Below are positions 1 through 7,123 of a stretch of DNA of 28,872 nucleotides, piece by piece. Below the pieces are notes generated by a model. That model saw only the letters and a program-made list of their open reading frames with translations. It did no database searches and was not told the DNA's origin. Source of the stretch: Ruminococcaceae bacterium UBA2656 (GTDB lineage Bacteria; Bacillota; Clostridia; Oscillospirales; Acutalibacteraceae); contig DENA01000016.1 in assembly GCA_002359465.1 (NCBI GenBank), forward strand, positions 1 to 28,872, in the 5' to 3' direction. Each line of letters starts with the position of its first letter. Position 1 is the first letter of the stretch. A program made the position numbers and the translations under genes.

Positions 1-278
1 AGCCATTCCTTTTTCGGAGAAACGTGATGATGCCGCTCAAAGTAACGGATTACCGCGTCATAGAATTCCTCATAGACATAGGTATAACCGAAAACGCCGA
101 TATCCACAGCCTGGCGTAGTTTTTTCAGCAGCGGTTCCGGCGCGCGGAAATCCATGTCGGCAATCCACATGGGAATATAGTCGCCGCCGACCGGGCCGAA
201 ATGTTCTTCGATTTTTGTTTTGTCCCATTTGCGGCATTTTTCCACAAAACGGTCGGGGAAAATATCAAAATCAGTCAT
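1..278 (-). CDS. PatB/MalY-type PLP-dependent C-S lyase or aminotransferase, N-terminal part (cut by window edge)
   Basis: The ORF begins at an ATG at 278 and runs off the left edge, giving 92 codons of an enzyme normally near 390 residues. The segment MWIADMDF near residues 37-44 and the following FGYTYVYEEFY stretch are typical of the PatB/MalY branch of class I/II aminotransferases, whose characterised members are cystathionine beta-lyases. The catalytic lysine lies outside the window, so activity cannot be judged. Its start overlaps the 3' end of the M42 peptidase gene by 8 bases, and the ribosome site (GGAGGC) lies inside that gene, which suggests translational coupling. It is the last visible gene of the PTS-peptidase operon. 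Membership of the family is fairly sure; the substrate is unknown. Confidence 0.85.
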   Translation of the reverse strand, partial: MTDFDIFPDRFVEKCRKWDKTKIEEHFGPVGGDYIPMWIADMDFRAPEPLLKKLRQAVDIGVFGYTYVYEEFYDAVIRYFERHHHVSPKKEW

Positions 279-1332
279 GGCAGCCTCCCGATGCAAAATT
301 CACCGTGGAAAGGTACGCGGTTTTGTCCAGACTTTTTATCAGCTCCGTCATCAGCGTCACCAGACTGTCCACGTCGTTGGCGCTGCCGATGGACCACGGG
401 CTGTGCCCATAGCGCAGCGGAACGCCAAGCACGGCGCATACGGCGCCGTCGCGGGTCAGGTGCGCCTGGCCGCCGTCCGTTCCGCCGTTGCTGAACATAT
501 CCTGCTGCAGCGCAACGCCGTTTTGACTGGCGACCTTCTGAATATGGTTCAAAAGGCGGGAGGAGGGAACCATCGTTTTATCGTAGTGCAGCAGCATGGG
601 GCCGCGCCCGATCTGCCGGTTGTTGGTGTGGTCTCTGACCAGCTCGTTCCCCCAGCAGGCGACATCCAGAACAATCACGATATCGGGGTGAATTTTATAG
701 GCGCACGTTTTCCCGCCCCGCAGCCCCACCTCCTCGCTGGAGGTCGCCGCCATGTAGAGCTGATTGGGCAGCTGCTCGTTTTTCAGACGTTTCAGCGTCT
801 GTGCAAGCACATAACAGCCCAGCCTGTCGTCAAAGGCTTTTCCTGCAAAAGCATTTTCCACTCCGTATTCCCGGCATTCACTGCTGAAAGTAACCATATC
901 CCCGACGCGGATGCCAAGCGCGAGGACTTCTTCCTGTGAAACGGCACCGATATCGACAACCAAGTCCTTGACGTCGCCGTCCGCATACACGGAATTCAAA
1001 ATTCCGGGAATTTTGCGCCCAGTTTCCGTTGTGACCCGCACCCCCTGCATGAATTTGGAAAAAGTGCGCACGCTCCCGACCGGGATGACATAAAGCATGC
1101 CGATACCGCTGATGCTTCTGACAAGAAACCCGACTTCGTCCATGTGAGCGCAGACCATCACGCGAGGGCCGTCCGCGTCCCCCTTTTTATGGAACAGGAC
1201 GGAACCGAGCCTGTCAAAATCGATTTCGTCTGAAAATTCCTTCAGCTCTTCCAGCAGGATGCTTCTGACCTCGTCCTCATGGGAGGCGACCGCGTCCGCG
1301 TTGCTCAGTTTTTTTACCAGTTCAATATCCAT
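271..1332 (-). CDS. M42 family metallo-aminopeptidase (FrvX/YpdE-like)
   Basis: 353 residues, the usual length for M42 (TET-type) aminopeptidases, which are cytoplasmic di-metal enzymes that trim N-terminal residues from peptides. The metal and catalytic motifs are all visible: AHMDE with His63 and Asp65, AFDDR with Asp168/169, SSEEVG with Glu200 and Glu201, VLDVA with Asp223, and RYGHS with His310. The gene starts 3 bases after the stop of the M24 peptidase and overlaps the next gene by 8 bases, so it is a central operon gene. E. coli FrvX and YpdE are M42 proteins in comparable PTS clusters. This supports a role in processing a substrate imported by the PTS, but the specificity is not readable from sequence. 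Some M42 proteins are annotated as endoglucanases; that label is less likely here. Confidence 0.93.
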   Translation of the reverse strand: MDIELVKKLSNADAVASHEDEVRSILLEELKEFSDEIDFDRLGSVLFHKKGDADGPRVMVCAHMDEVGFLVRSISGIGMLYVIPVGSVRTFSKFMQGVRVTTETGRKIPGILNSVYADGDVKDLVVDIGAVSQEEVLALGIRVGDMVTFSSECREYGVENAFAGKAFDDRLGCYVLAQTLKRLKNEQLPNQLYMAATSSEEVGLRGGKTCAYKIHPDIVIVLDVACWGNELVRDHTNNRQIGRGPMLLHYDKTMVPSSRLLNHIQKVASQNGVALQQDMFSNGGTDGGQAHLTRDGAVCAVLGVPLRYGHSPWSIGSANDVDSLVTLMTELIKSLDKTAYLSTVNFASGGCHD

Positions 1333-1335
1333 TGA

Positions 1336-2409
1336 TTACTCCTTATCTGCAATGATCAGCTCTTTCGGCGCGTGGGTCAGAACCCGCGGACCGTTTTCCG
1401 TTACCAGCACATCGTCTTCAATCCGCACGCCGCCCAGTTCCGGCACATAGATTCCCGGCTCCACGGTCACGACCATGCCGGCCTCCATGCACGCTTCCTC
1501 CGTTGGAGAAAGGCGGGGATCCTCATGGTCGCTGATACCCAGCGAATGACCCAGATTATGGCCGAAACACGCGCCGTATCCCGCCTTTTCAATGACTGAT
1601 CTTGCCGCCCTGTCCGCGTCACAGAAGCGGGTACCGGCACGCACAGCCTCTATTCCTTTCCGCTGGGCTTCCCGGACGGTTTCATAGATTTTCCGCAATT
1701 CGGGTACCGGCATTTTCCCAACCGCGAATGTGCGGGTGATATCGGAACAGTACTGCCCAACCTTCGCCCCGAAGTCAAGGGTGACAAAATCTCCTGCCTC
1801 TATCCATTTGGCGCCCGCCTTGGCGTGCGGCATGGAGCCCCTGACGCCGCTGGCGACAATGGTGTCAAAGGATTCCTTCATCGCGCCGTTTCGCTTCATG
1901 AAATAAACCAGCTCGTTTGCGACTTCGTCCTCCCGCATACCGACTCTGACAAAGTCAAGAATATGCGCGTAGGCCCTGTCCGCGATGGCGCAGGCCTTTT
2001 GTATCGTTTCAATTTCATCCGCGTCCTTCACCGCGCGGATGGGATTGATGTTGACGGGAACCAGCGAAGCGTGAAGCTTTTTTTTCAGCGCTTCGAACCG
2101 GTCATACGATAAATCGTCGCCTTCAAAACCCACGGTATGAATATTTTCCTCTTCCATAATCCGGTTGATGAGAAAATCGTAAGTCTTTTCGCCGGTCATC
2201 AGCAGCACCTGTGCGTCCCGGTTGTTCTGCCTTACTTCCTCGTAATAGCGCGAATCCACAATGACATATTTCTGCTTCTGCGTAATCAGCACATAACCGG
2301 AGGAGCTGTACAGCCCGGAAAGATAGAATTTATTGTGGTAAGAGGTGCACAGCATCGCCTGTGCATCGCGGCCCGCAAGAAGCGCGCGGCAGTTTTCAAG
2401 TCTGTTCAT
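1336..2409 (-). CDS. M24B family peptidase (Xaa-Pro aminopeptidase/dipeptidase type)
   Basis: The chosen start is the ATG at 2409, giving 357 residues, because GGGAGAA lies about 6 bases upstream. A longer frame from 2457 reads through an intercistronic hairpin and has no better ribosome site. The N-terminal creatinase-like domain spans about residues 1-125. The pita-bread catalytic domain follows, with all five expected metal ligands: Asp212 and Asp223 (LDFG...SDITRTF), His288 (GHSLG), Glu317 (VEPGIY) and Glu331 (RIEDD). The family removes residues next to proline or splits Xaa-Pro dipeptides in the cytoplasm. It lies 61 bases after PTS EIIC and directly before the M42 gene, the same pairing as E. 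coli YpdF and YpdE beside a fructose-like PTS. A second M24 paralogue is at 19250-20329. Confidence 0.93.
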   Translation of the reverse strand: MNRLENCRALLAGRDAQAMLCTSYHNKFYLSGLYSSSGYVLITQKQKYVIVDSRYYEEVRQNNRDAQVLLMTGEKTYDFLINRIMEEENIHTVGFEGDDLSYDRFEALKKKLHASLVPVNINPIRAVKDADEIETIQKACAIADRAYAHILDFVRVGMREDEVANELVYFMKRNGAMKESFDTIVASGVRGSMPHAKAGAKWIEAGDFVTLDFGAKVGQYCSDITRTFAVGKMPVPELRKIYETVREAQRKGIEAVRAGTRFCDADRAARSVIEKAGYGACFGHNLGHSLGISDHEDPRLSPTEEACMEAGMVVTVEPGIYVPELGGVRIEDDVLVTENGPRVLTHAPKELIIADKE

Positions 2410-2426
2410 TCTTTCTCCCATATAAA

Positions 2427-2453
2427 GGAAGGAGTACATAACGCACTCCTTCC
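2427..2453 (-). other. Intercistronic hairpin between PTS EIIC and the M24 peptidase
   Basis: A perfect 9-bp inverted repeat (GGAAGGAGT / ACTCCTTCC) with a 9-base loop sits between the EIIC stop and the ribosome site of the M24 gene. No U-run follows on the minus strand. It is therefore more likely an mRNA processing or stabilising element, or a weak attenuator separating PTS from peptidase output, than a full terminator. Confidence 0.5.
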
Positions 2454-2470
2454 CCATTGCTTCTATGTAA

Positions 2471-3718
2471 TCAGTCGTTGGAGTCTACTTCCAGCTTGCC
2501 TTTTTTAATCAGGTTATTCCTTGCGAAAATAACGATCAGCGCGGTAATGACCGCTCCAATGGCGATGCCTGCGATATAGGCGGCGATGTTGGAGATCAGC
2601 GGCCATGCCCAGATCGCGGATTCCGGGAACCACTGCACCGCGCCCATGGCGACAGCAGAGGTACCGCCGACGATTGCGCCGATCATATAGGCAGGAATCG
2701 TGATGGAGGGTTTTTCAAGGGCAAACGGGATGGAGCCTTCGCTGATACCCATGAAGGCGAGGAACATGGCGGTTTTGCCCTGAGGATAGAACTGCTTGTC
2801 AAAGACATGTCTGCCGACAACCAGTTTGTCAATGATCGTCGCAAGGCCGAGGCCGATGGACGGAACAACAATCGCAATACAGCGCGCCGTAATCGGCAGC
2901 AGCTTGTCGGTCGTAAAGCTCAGCGCCACAAATCCTGCGGCCTTGTTGATCGGGCCGCCGAGGTCAATCGCGGTGGCCGCCGAAAGCGCAATGGCGTATC
3001 CGTAGCTGCCCGCCGCGCCGGCAGCACCCAGAGCGGATTTAATCCATGAGTTAATCAGACCGCCCAACGGGGTAACAACAAAGTGCATACCGAGCATAAC
3101 GCCGGCAGCCGCGATAATCGGAATCAGAAAGGTGGTCTTGAAAGCAAGCATATTGTGGCTTACCTTAATGGATTTGTTCAGCCATTTTACGAAATATCCG
3201 GCTGCGATTGCAATCAGGATTGCGCCCAGGAAGGTGGAAGCAACCGGAGAATTGGCTTCCCATTTGCCGTCCACAAGGCTCAGGATGGAAGTCGGTTTTG
3301 TAGCCATCAGGCCGCCGATAAAGCCGGCCGGAAAAGCAAGCTTGCCGCCGATGGAGTTCGCCATGAAAGCCGCGAACATCGGGATGGCAAAGCCGAACAG
3401 CGTTCCGCCGAATTCAAGAGTCAGCTGAGCGAATTTGAGCAGTCCAATGGATGATCCTGTGTATTTGCCGGAATTCATTGCGTCAATAATGCCCATGGAA
3501 GGGTCTACGCCGAGTATGACGTAAGGAATCAGCTGGGACAGCGCCAGAATCAGTCCGCCCATGATCAGGAACGGAATCATATTGGAAATACCGGTCATCA
3601 CATGTTTGGAAAGCTCTGCCCAAACGCTCTTTTTTTCCGGTGTGGGGGCAGTGGAACCAATGTTCAGCTTGGGCCGTTCGGCTCCGTTATTAACTGCGCT
3701 CTTTTTTGTAATTGCCAT
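2471..3718 (-). CDS. PTS fructose-family EIIC permease
   Basis: 415 residues. A hydrophilic N-terminal leader of about 35 residues is followed by around ten hydrophobic membrane segments. The fructose-family EIIC signatures are visible: an SIGGKLAFPAGFIGG segment near residue 125 and the MGISEGSIPFA loop near residue 325, which corresponds to the conserved G(I/V)(T/S)EGAIPFA motif. The protein forms the membrane channel that carries the sugar while EIIB phosphorylates it. EIIA, EIIB and EIIC are separate genes here, unlike the fused fructose transporter FruA. A GAGGAGGAG ribosome site precedes the ATG. The C-terminus is short and carries no fused EIIB or EIIA. The family is certain; the substrate may not be fructose, because no 1-phosphofructokinase gene is nearby. 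Confidence 0.95.
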   Translation of the reverse strand: MAITKKSAVNNGAERPKLNIGSTAPTPEKKSVWAELSKHVMTGISNMIPFLIMGGLILALSQLIPYVILGVDPSMGIIDAMNSGKYTGSSIGLLKFAQLTLEFGGTLFGFAIPMFAAFMANSIGGKLAFPAGFIGGLMATKPTSILSLVDGKWEANSPVASTFLGAILIAIAAGYFVKWLNKSIKVSHNMLAFKTTFLIPIIAAAGVMLGMHFVVTPLGGLINSWIKSALGAAGAAGSYGYAIALSAATAIDLGGPINKAAGFVALSFTTDKLLPITARCIAIVVPSIGLGLATIIDKLVVGRHVFDKQFYPQGKTAMFLAFMGISEGSIPFALEKPSITIPAYMIGAIVGGTSAVAMGAVQWFPESAIWAWPLISNIAAYIAGIAIGAVITALIVIFARNNLIKKGKLEVDSND

Positions 3719-3751
3719 TTTTACTCCTCCTCAAAATATAAAAATATGTAC

Positions 3752-4072
3752 TTATTCCGCGGCAATCATTTCTTCGATTTCTTTGATGACGCCCTTGGCG
3801 TTTTTAATGGCGTCCTGAAGCCCGATTTCATACACATCATAATTATCGAACCGGTCATTGTTTTCAGGCGTGATTGCCACCGCCTGGATGATGATGTCGG
3901 CTTCCGCCAGATCCTGCGGGGTCAGCGGATTCTGGATTCCGTCCGCGCCCTGCGTTTCGATTTTCACCTCGTATCCCAGTTCCTTTGCCGCCTCCTCCAG
4001 GGACTGCGCGGCCATAAAGGTATGGGCCAGACCCATCGTGCAGGCGCATAAAGCGACCAGCTTTTTTGCCAT
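3752..4072 (-). CDS. PTS fructose-family EIIB
   Basis: 106 residues, the normal size of a free-standing fructose-type EIIB. The phosphocysteine loop reads CACTMGLAHTFMAA. By alignment to the family pattern CPTGIAHTYMAA the phosphorylated residue is Cys11, since AHT fixes the register. Cys9 is an extra cysteine. The protein receives phosphate from the EIIA encoded 13 bases upstream in the operon and passes it to the sugar held by EIIC, encoded 33 bases downstream. It acts in the cytoplasm at the membrane face. Confidence 0.95.
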   Translation of the reverse strand: MAKKLVALCACTMGLAHTFMAAQSLEEAAKELGYEVKIETQGADGIQNPLTPQDLAEADIIIQAVAITPENNDRFDNYDVYEIGLQDAIKNAKGVIKEIEEMIAAE

Positions 4073-4085
4073 CTTCTGTTCCTCC

Positions 4086-4547
4086 TTAACTTTGAATAGC
4101 TTGATTTATAATACCGAATATTTCATCGGGATCACATGAATTCAGCAGTGATTTCTGAAACTCCGCGTTCACCAGTTTGCGCGACAGGGAGGACAGGAGC
4201 TTCAGATGCACCGTGCTCCCAACCTGCTTTGGAACCAGCAGGGCGAAAACAACTACCGTCGGCTCTCCGTCCATGGAGGGCCAATCGATACCGCGCTTTG
4301 TCTTGACCACCATGACCGACGGCTTCAAAATTGCGTCGCAGCGCGTGTGCGGAATCGCAAAGCCGTCGCTGAAACCGGTGCTGTCCACCTTTTCGCGTTC
4401 CAGAAAACCGTCGATGGTTCCCTGTACACTGGAGCTGATGCCGAACTCCACCGCCTTGCCGGCAATGAAGGCGAGACATTCCTCTTTTGTGGAAACATCC
4501 GCATCCATCAGGACATACTCCCTCTTAAAAACGCTATCTTCCTGCAT
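4086..4547 (-). CDS. PTS fructose/mannitol-family EIIA
   Basis: 153 residues matching the PTS EIIA type-2 domain. The phosphohistidine motif is AIPHTRC with His67. The domain accepts phosphate from HPr and gives it to EIIB. The gene begins 12 bases after the stop of the PRD regulator, behind AAGGAG, so the two are almost certainly cotranscribed. The neighbouring regulator carries its own EIIA-like C-terminal domain. That leaves this protein as the likely catalytic donor, whereas the regulator domain senses flux. No fused HPr or FPr domain is present, so it depends on an HPr encoded elsewhere or on the HPr-like protein at 6786-7043. Confidence 0.95.
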   Translation of the reverse strand: MQEDSVFKREYVLMDADVSTKEECLAFIAGKAVEFGISSSVQGTIDGFLEREKVDSTGFSDGFAIPHTRCDAILKPSVMVVKTKRGIDWPSMDGEPTVVVFALLVPKQVGSTVHLKLLSSLSRKLVNAEFQKSLLNSCDPDEIFGIINQAIQS

Positions 4548-4559
4548 ATGTGTTCTCCT

Positions 4560-6416
4560 TCAATAAGAAAAATTTTTAATAAACTGGTCATACGAAGAGG
4601 AAGCAATCAACTGATTCACCAGTCTGATATCTTTAACACGCCCGTATAATTGCCGGAACATGGATGCGTTGGCGCTGTCAACGCTGTTAAAGCTGATAAA
4701 GAACAGCAGCTGAACATTTTCCTCCCCCCATTTAATCGGCTGTTTCAGAATTCCGATTCCCACAACGGAGGGCAGATCTCCCTGATAAATCGTGTGTGGA
4801 ACCGCCACCAGATTTCCAATATCTGTGGAGGATTTCTTTTCCCTCATTTTGACGGAATCCAGTGTGCTTTTTTGAATGAGCCCCATCGCCAGCATCCGTT
4901 TGCCCATTTCTTCAATCGCCTGTTCCCTGGTCTTCGCCTGAAGCTTAAAAAACGCCTCGGGCCGAAATAGGGTGACCAGGCCGGTTTTTTCATCCCCGCG
5001 GTGGTAAAGGGCATCCTTTATGCGGGCAATGCAGTCGTTGCCCAGAAAGTCCTCAATCACCACGAGCGGAACATTGCTGTGATAGTTGTCGATATCGACG
5101 GTGGAAATAACAATATCGACGTCGTGTGCAAGCGCGCTTTCCAGATAATGAATCGGGTAAACGCCAGCAATTTCAAGCTCCGGTATTTCCCGGCTGATTC
5201 GCTCGGTGATCAGCTGGCTTGTGCCGATTCCGTAGCTGCAGAGGATGGCCGCTTTTTTCCGGCTGTTCATTCTTTCATGAAACGCGCCGAAATGCATGGC
5301 AAGATATCCCAGCTCGTCCTCGCCTATACTCAGGCCGTATTCCTTCTCGATTTTCTGTGCCAGAAAAATCGCGTAATTCATCTCGATCGGATATTTCTTT
5401 TTGATCTGACTGAGCAGGGGGTTTTTTACCGGAATCTGATTTTCCATACGCTCCAGAAGAATTTTGATATGCACGGAAAGGGATTCGATCACCTTTTCGT
5501 CGGCAGAGTAATCGGAGCCTGAAATCAGGGAAATTTCCTTAATCCGTTCCTTCACAAAGGTATGAATATGATCCTCCACATCAATTTTGTTTGCCTCAAA
5601 GCTCTGGATCACCGGGCCGGAAAGCGCAGCGATATATTTAAATTCCTCGTCGTTCAGCGCAATGCCGAAAGCTTGCGCAAGCGGGTCCATGATTTGGCGG
5701 ATAATCTGAAGATGGTACCGCCGTATGCCTTTCGGCAGCGAGATTTCCGTTAAATGGCAGCCCTGCCTCGCTCTGGAAAAGGAGACGGCAATCCGCATGG
5801 ACAGATTCTGAATATCCCGGTCCGCCGCTACAACGTGGATTTGTTTTAGATTTTCCAGCACGGCCGTGTCTATCTGCTTATATTCCGTTTGGCTCAGGTT
5901 GGGCAGATTGACCTGTAAGCTGCTCTGTTCATCGTTGAACCCGATATCCGTCAACAGGGTGCGTATGTTGATTTCCTCTCCGTCGATAAACAGCCCGTAA
6001 TACGGTTTGGAAGACAGCTCAAGGCTGTATTTGTGCAGATATTCTTTGATGGACGGCATCAGCTTGTTCAGGGTGGAAGGGCTTAAATGCATATGGCCGG
6101 AAAGCGTTTCTATTGTGACGGGCTGGGAGCGGATGATAGTCAGAAGAGCGCCCCTGATACGTTCCGCGCTGTCATCGTAAGACTCGCCGCTCAGCAGTTT
6201 TTTTACAGCCTTCGGGTCGCCTTTCAGCGCATAACCCACGCCCCTTTTCGAAATGATTTCCAGCCCGAATTCCTTGATTTCGTCATTGATGATTTCGACG
6301 TACCTTTTGGCTGTCCTGGAAGAAATGTCGATCAGCTTGGCAATATCCTCGGCCGTCAGCGGGGTTTGTGTTTCGCTGAGATGTTGTATCAGTTTTATTT
6401 GAATTTTTGTCAGCAT
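4560..6416 (-). CDS. PRD-containing PTS-regulated transcriptional activator (MtlR/LicR type)
   Basis: 618 residues in the standard multidomain order: helix-turn-helix near 1-65, Mga-like second helix-turn-helix near 85-150, PRD1 near 185-285, PRD2 near 300-385, a GatB-like EIIB domain at 388-475 with Cys393 (LCSYGIGTSQL), and an EIIA domain at 480-618 with His541 (AVPHTIY). Proteins of this class activate their PTS operon when HPr and the EII proteins set the right phosphorylation state. PRD2 keeps both expected histidines (SVHIKILLER, AMHFGAFHER). PRD1 seems to have lost both: SMRIAVSFSR has Arg208, and no His follows in YIAALSGPV. It is the first gene of the operon and so is likely autoregulated. 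No convincing promoter was found just upstream. Confidence 0.93.
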   Translation of the reverse strand: MLTKIQIKLIQHLSETQTPLTAEDIAKLIDISSRTAKRYVEIINDEIKEFGLEIISKRGVGYALKGDPKAVKKLLSGESYDDSAERIRGALLTIIRSQPVTIETLSGHMHLSPSTLNKLMPSIKEYLHKYSLELSSKPYYGLFIDGEEINIRTLLTDIGFNDEQSSLQVNLPNLSQTEYKQIDTAVLENLKQIHVVAADRDIQNLSMRIAVSFSRARQGCHLTEISLPKGIRRYHLQIIRQIMDPLAQAFGIALNDEEFKYIAALSGPVIQSFEANKIDVEDHIHTFVKERIKEISLISGSDYSADEKVIESLSVHIKILLERMENQIPVKNPLLSQIKKKYPIEMNYAIFLAQKIEKEYGLSIGEDELGYLAMHFGAFHERMNSRKKAAILCSYGIGTSQLITERISREIPELEIAGVYPIHYLESALAHDVDIVISTVDIDNYHSNVPLVVIEDFLGNDCIARIKDALYHRGDEKTGLVTLFRPEAFFKLQAKTREQAIEEMGKRMLAMGLIQKSTLDSVKMREKKSSTDIGNLVAVPHTIYQGDLPSVVGIGILKQPIKWGEENVQLLFFISFNSVDSANASMFRQLYGRVKDIRLVNQLIASSSYDQFIKNFSY

Positions 6417-6511
6417 CCGATCACCTCACGCTTATTTATCTCCCCGGTCAATTCTATTATAACTTCTTATTCCGGAATTTCCTTATAATCTTTGACATGG
6501 GATCGTGACAT

Positions 6512-6542
6512 TTGAAACAAATAACTATTAATATTGTATAAT
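6512..6542 (+). promoter_or_regulatory. Possible promoter toward the HPr-like gene
   Basis: TTGAAA at 6512-6517 and TATAAT at 6537-6542 with a long 19-bp spacer. The -10 box matches consensus, but the spacing is unfavourable, so activity may be weak or need an activator. Transcription from here would leave a leader of about 235 bases before the HPr-like start. Confidence 0.3.
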
Positions 6543-6592
6543 TCATGTGAATTTTCTCTGAATGTATCAACATTTCAGACCTGTTAAAAGCT

Positions 6593-6763
6593 ATGGCCAG
6601 CCGCCGGACGGTACCGTCAAACCGACAATATATTTATTCAAAAGAATATATTCAATCCGCCGGAACCTCTGTCAGCGTACGGCTGGAATCTTCGGAGGTT
6701 GCATTTCATTTTGAGTATGATATCATAGATAGGGTTAAAAAAATAATCACGTCAAAGGCGTGA
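6593..6763 (+). CDS. Possible small ORF (56 residues), unrecognised
   Basis: An ATG at 6593 opens 56 codons ending in TGA at 6763, 22 bases before the HPr-like gene. The second half reads like an amphipathic soluble segment (SVSVRLESSEVAFHFEYD, then IIDRVKKII). The frame stays open upstream to about 6551 without a better start. No ribosome site precedes the ATG. The family is not recognised. It could be a leader peptide, a remnant of a decayed gene or chance. Confidence 0.18.
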   Translation: MASRRTVPSNRQYIYSKEYIQSAGTSVSVRLESSEVAFHFEYDIIDRVKKIITSKA

Positions 6764-6785
6764 ATTTAATCAGAAGGAGATTACT

Positions 6786-7043
6786 ATGAAGCAATTTACG
6801 TATACCATTACGGACGCCGAGGGAATCCATGCCCGTCCGGCCGGGCTGCTCGTGAAAACGGCGTCTTCTTTTTCTTCGGACATTAAAGTAACAAAGGGAT
6901 CGACTTCCGGCAATGCCAAAAAAATCTTCGCAGTTATGGGACTGGCCGCAAAGCAGGGCGATACGGTTACCGTTACAGCGGAAGGCAGCGATGAGGCAAA
7001 AGCGTCGGAAACACTGCTTGCCTTCTTCAAATCCAATTTATAA
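6786..7043 (+). CDS. HPr-like phosphocarrier protein lacking Ser46
   Basis: 85 residues, the normal HPr size. The active-site motif GIHARPAG holds His15 and Arg17, so phosphoryl transfer from Enzyme I at His15 should work. The segment around residue 46 reads GNAKKIFAVM, with Lys46 where Gram-positive HPr has the serine phosphorylated by HPr kinase. It should therefore not take part in Ser46-P/CcpA catabolite repression. It stands alone, divergent from the fructose-family PTS operon, behind AGAAGGAGA, and ends before a strong palindromic terminator. A close paralogue with the same substitution is at 13135-13392. It may be the dedicated donor for this PTS locus or for its regulator, but that is inference. 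Confidence 0.92.
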   Translation: MKQFTYTITDAEGIHARPAGLLVKTASSFSSDIKVTKGSTSGNAKKIFAVMGLAAKQGDTVTVTAEGSDEAKASETLLAFFKSNL

Positions 7044-7084
7044 AGACAGCGCGGCTCAGTCCGGACCGACCCGCAATCCATAAT

Positions 7085-7120
7085 AAAAAATGCTGAAAGA
7101 AATTTCTTTCAGCATTTTTT
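7085..7120. terminator. Bidirectional rho-independent terminator
   Basis: A perfect 36-base palindrome: six A, a 12-bp half-stem TGCTGAAAGAAA and its complement, then six T. It sits between the 3' ends of the convergent HPr-like and LacI genes and offers a stem followed by a T-run on both strands. Confidence 0.9.
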
Positions 7121-7123
7121 ATT

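Larger units (their letters stand above)
6417..6785. other. Intergenic region between the PRD regulator and the HPr-like gene
   Basis: 369 bases separating divergent genes. It contains an AT-rich promoter candidate reading toward the HPr-like gene, an A/T inverted repeat around 6628-6651 (AATATATT arms), a small possible ORF at 6593-6763, and the AGAAGGAGA ribosome site of the HPr-like gene at about 6772-6780. Toward the regulator, a TATAAT lies at minus-strand positions about 6459-6454, but its -35 box is poor. No riboswitch or RNA antiterminator site was recognised. Confidence 0.4.

Noticed and set aside
220..939. Long plus-strand frame of 239 codons opposite the M42 peptidase
   Set aside because: It is antisense to a gene with complete catalytic motifs, and its product is low-complexity with no recognisable family.
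2471..4547. Classical fructose transporter locus (fruRKA)
   Set aside because: There is no 1-phosphofructokinase gene, EIIA, EIIB and EIIC are separate, and the regulator is PRD-type with peptidase neighbours.
7085..7120. Perfect 36-base palindrome as a recombination or protein-binding site
   Set aside because: Its A-run/stem/T-run layout between convergent genes is fully explained as a bidirectional terminator.
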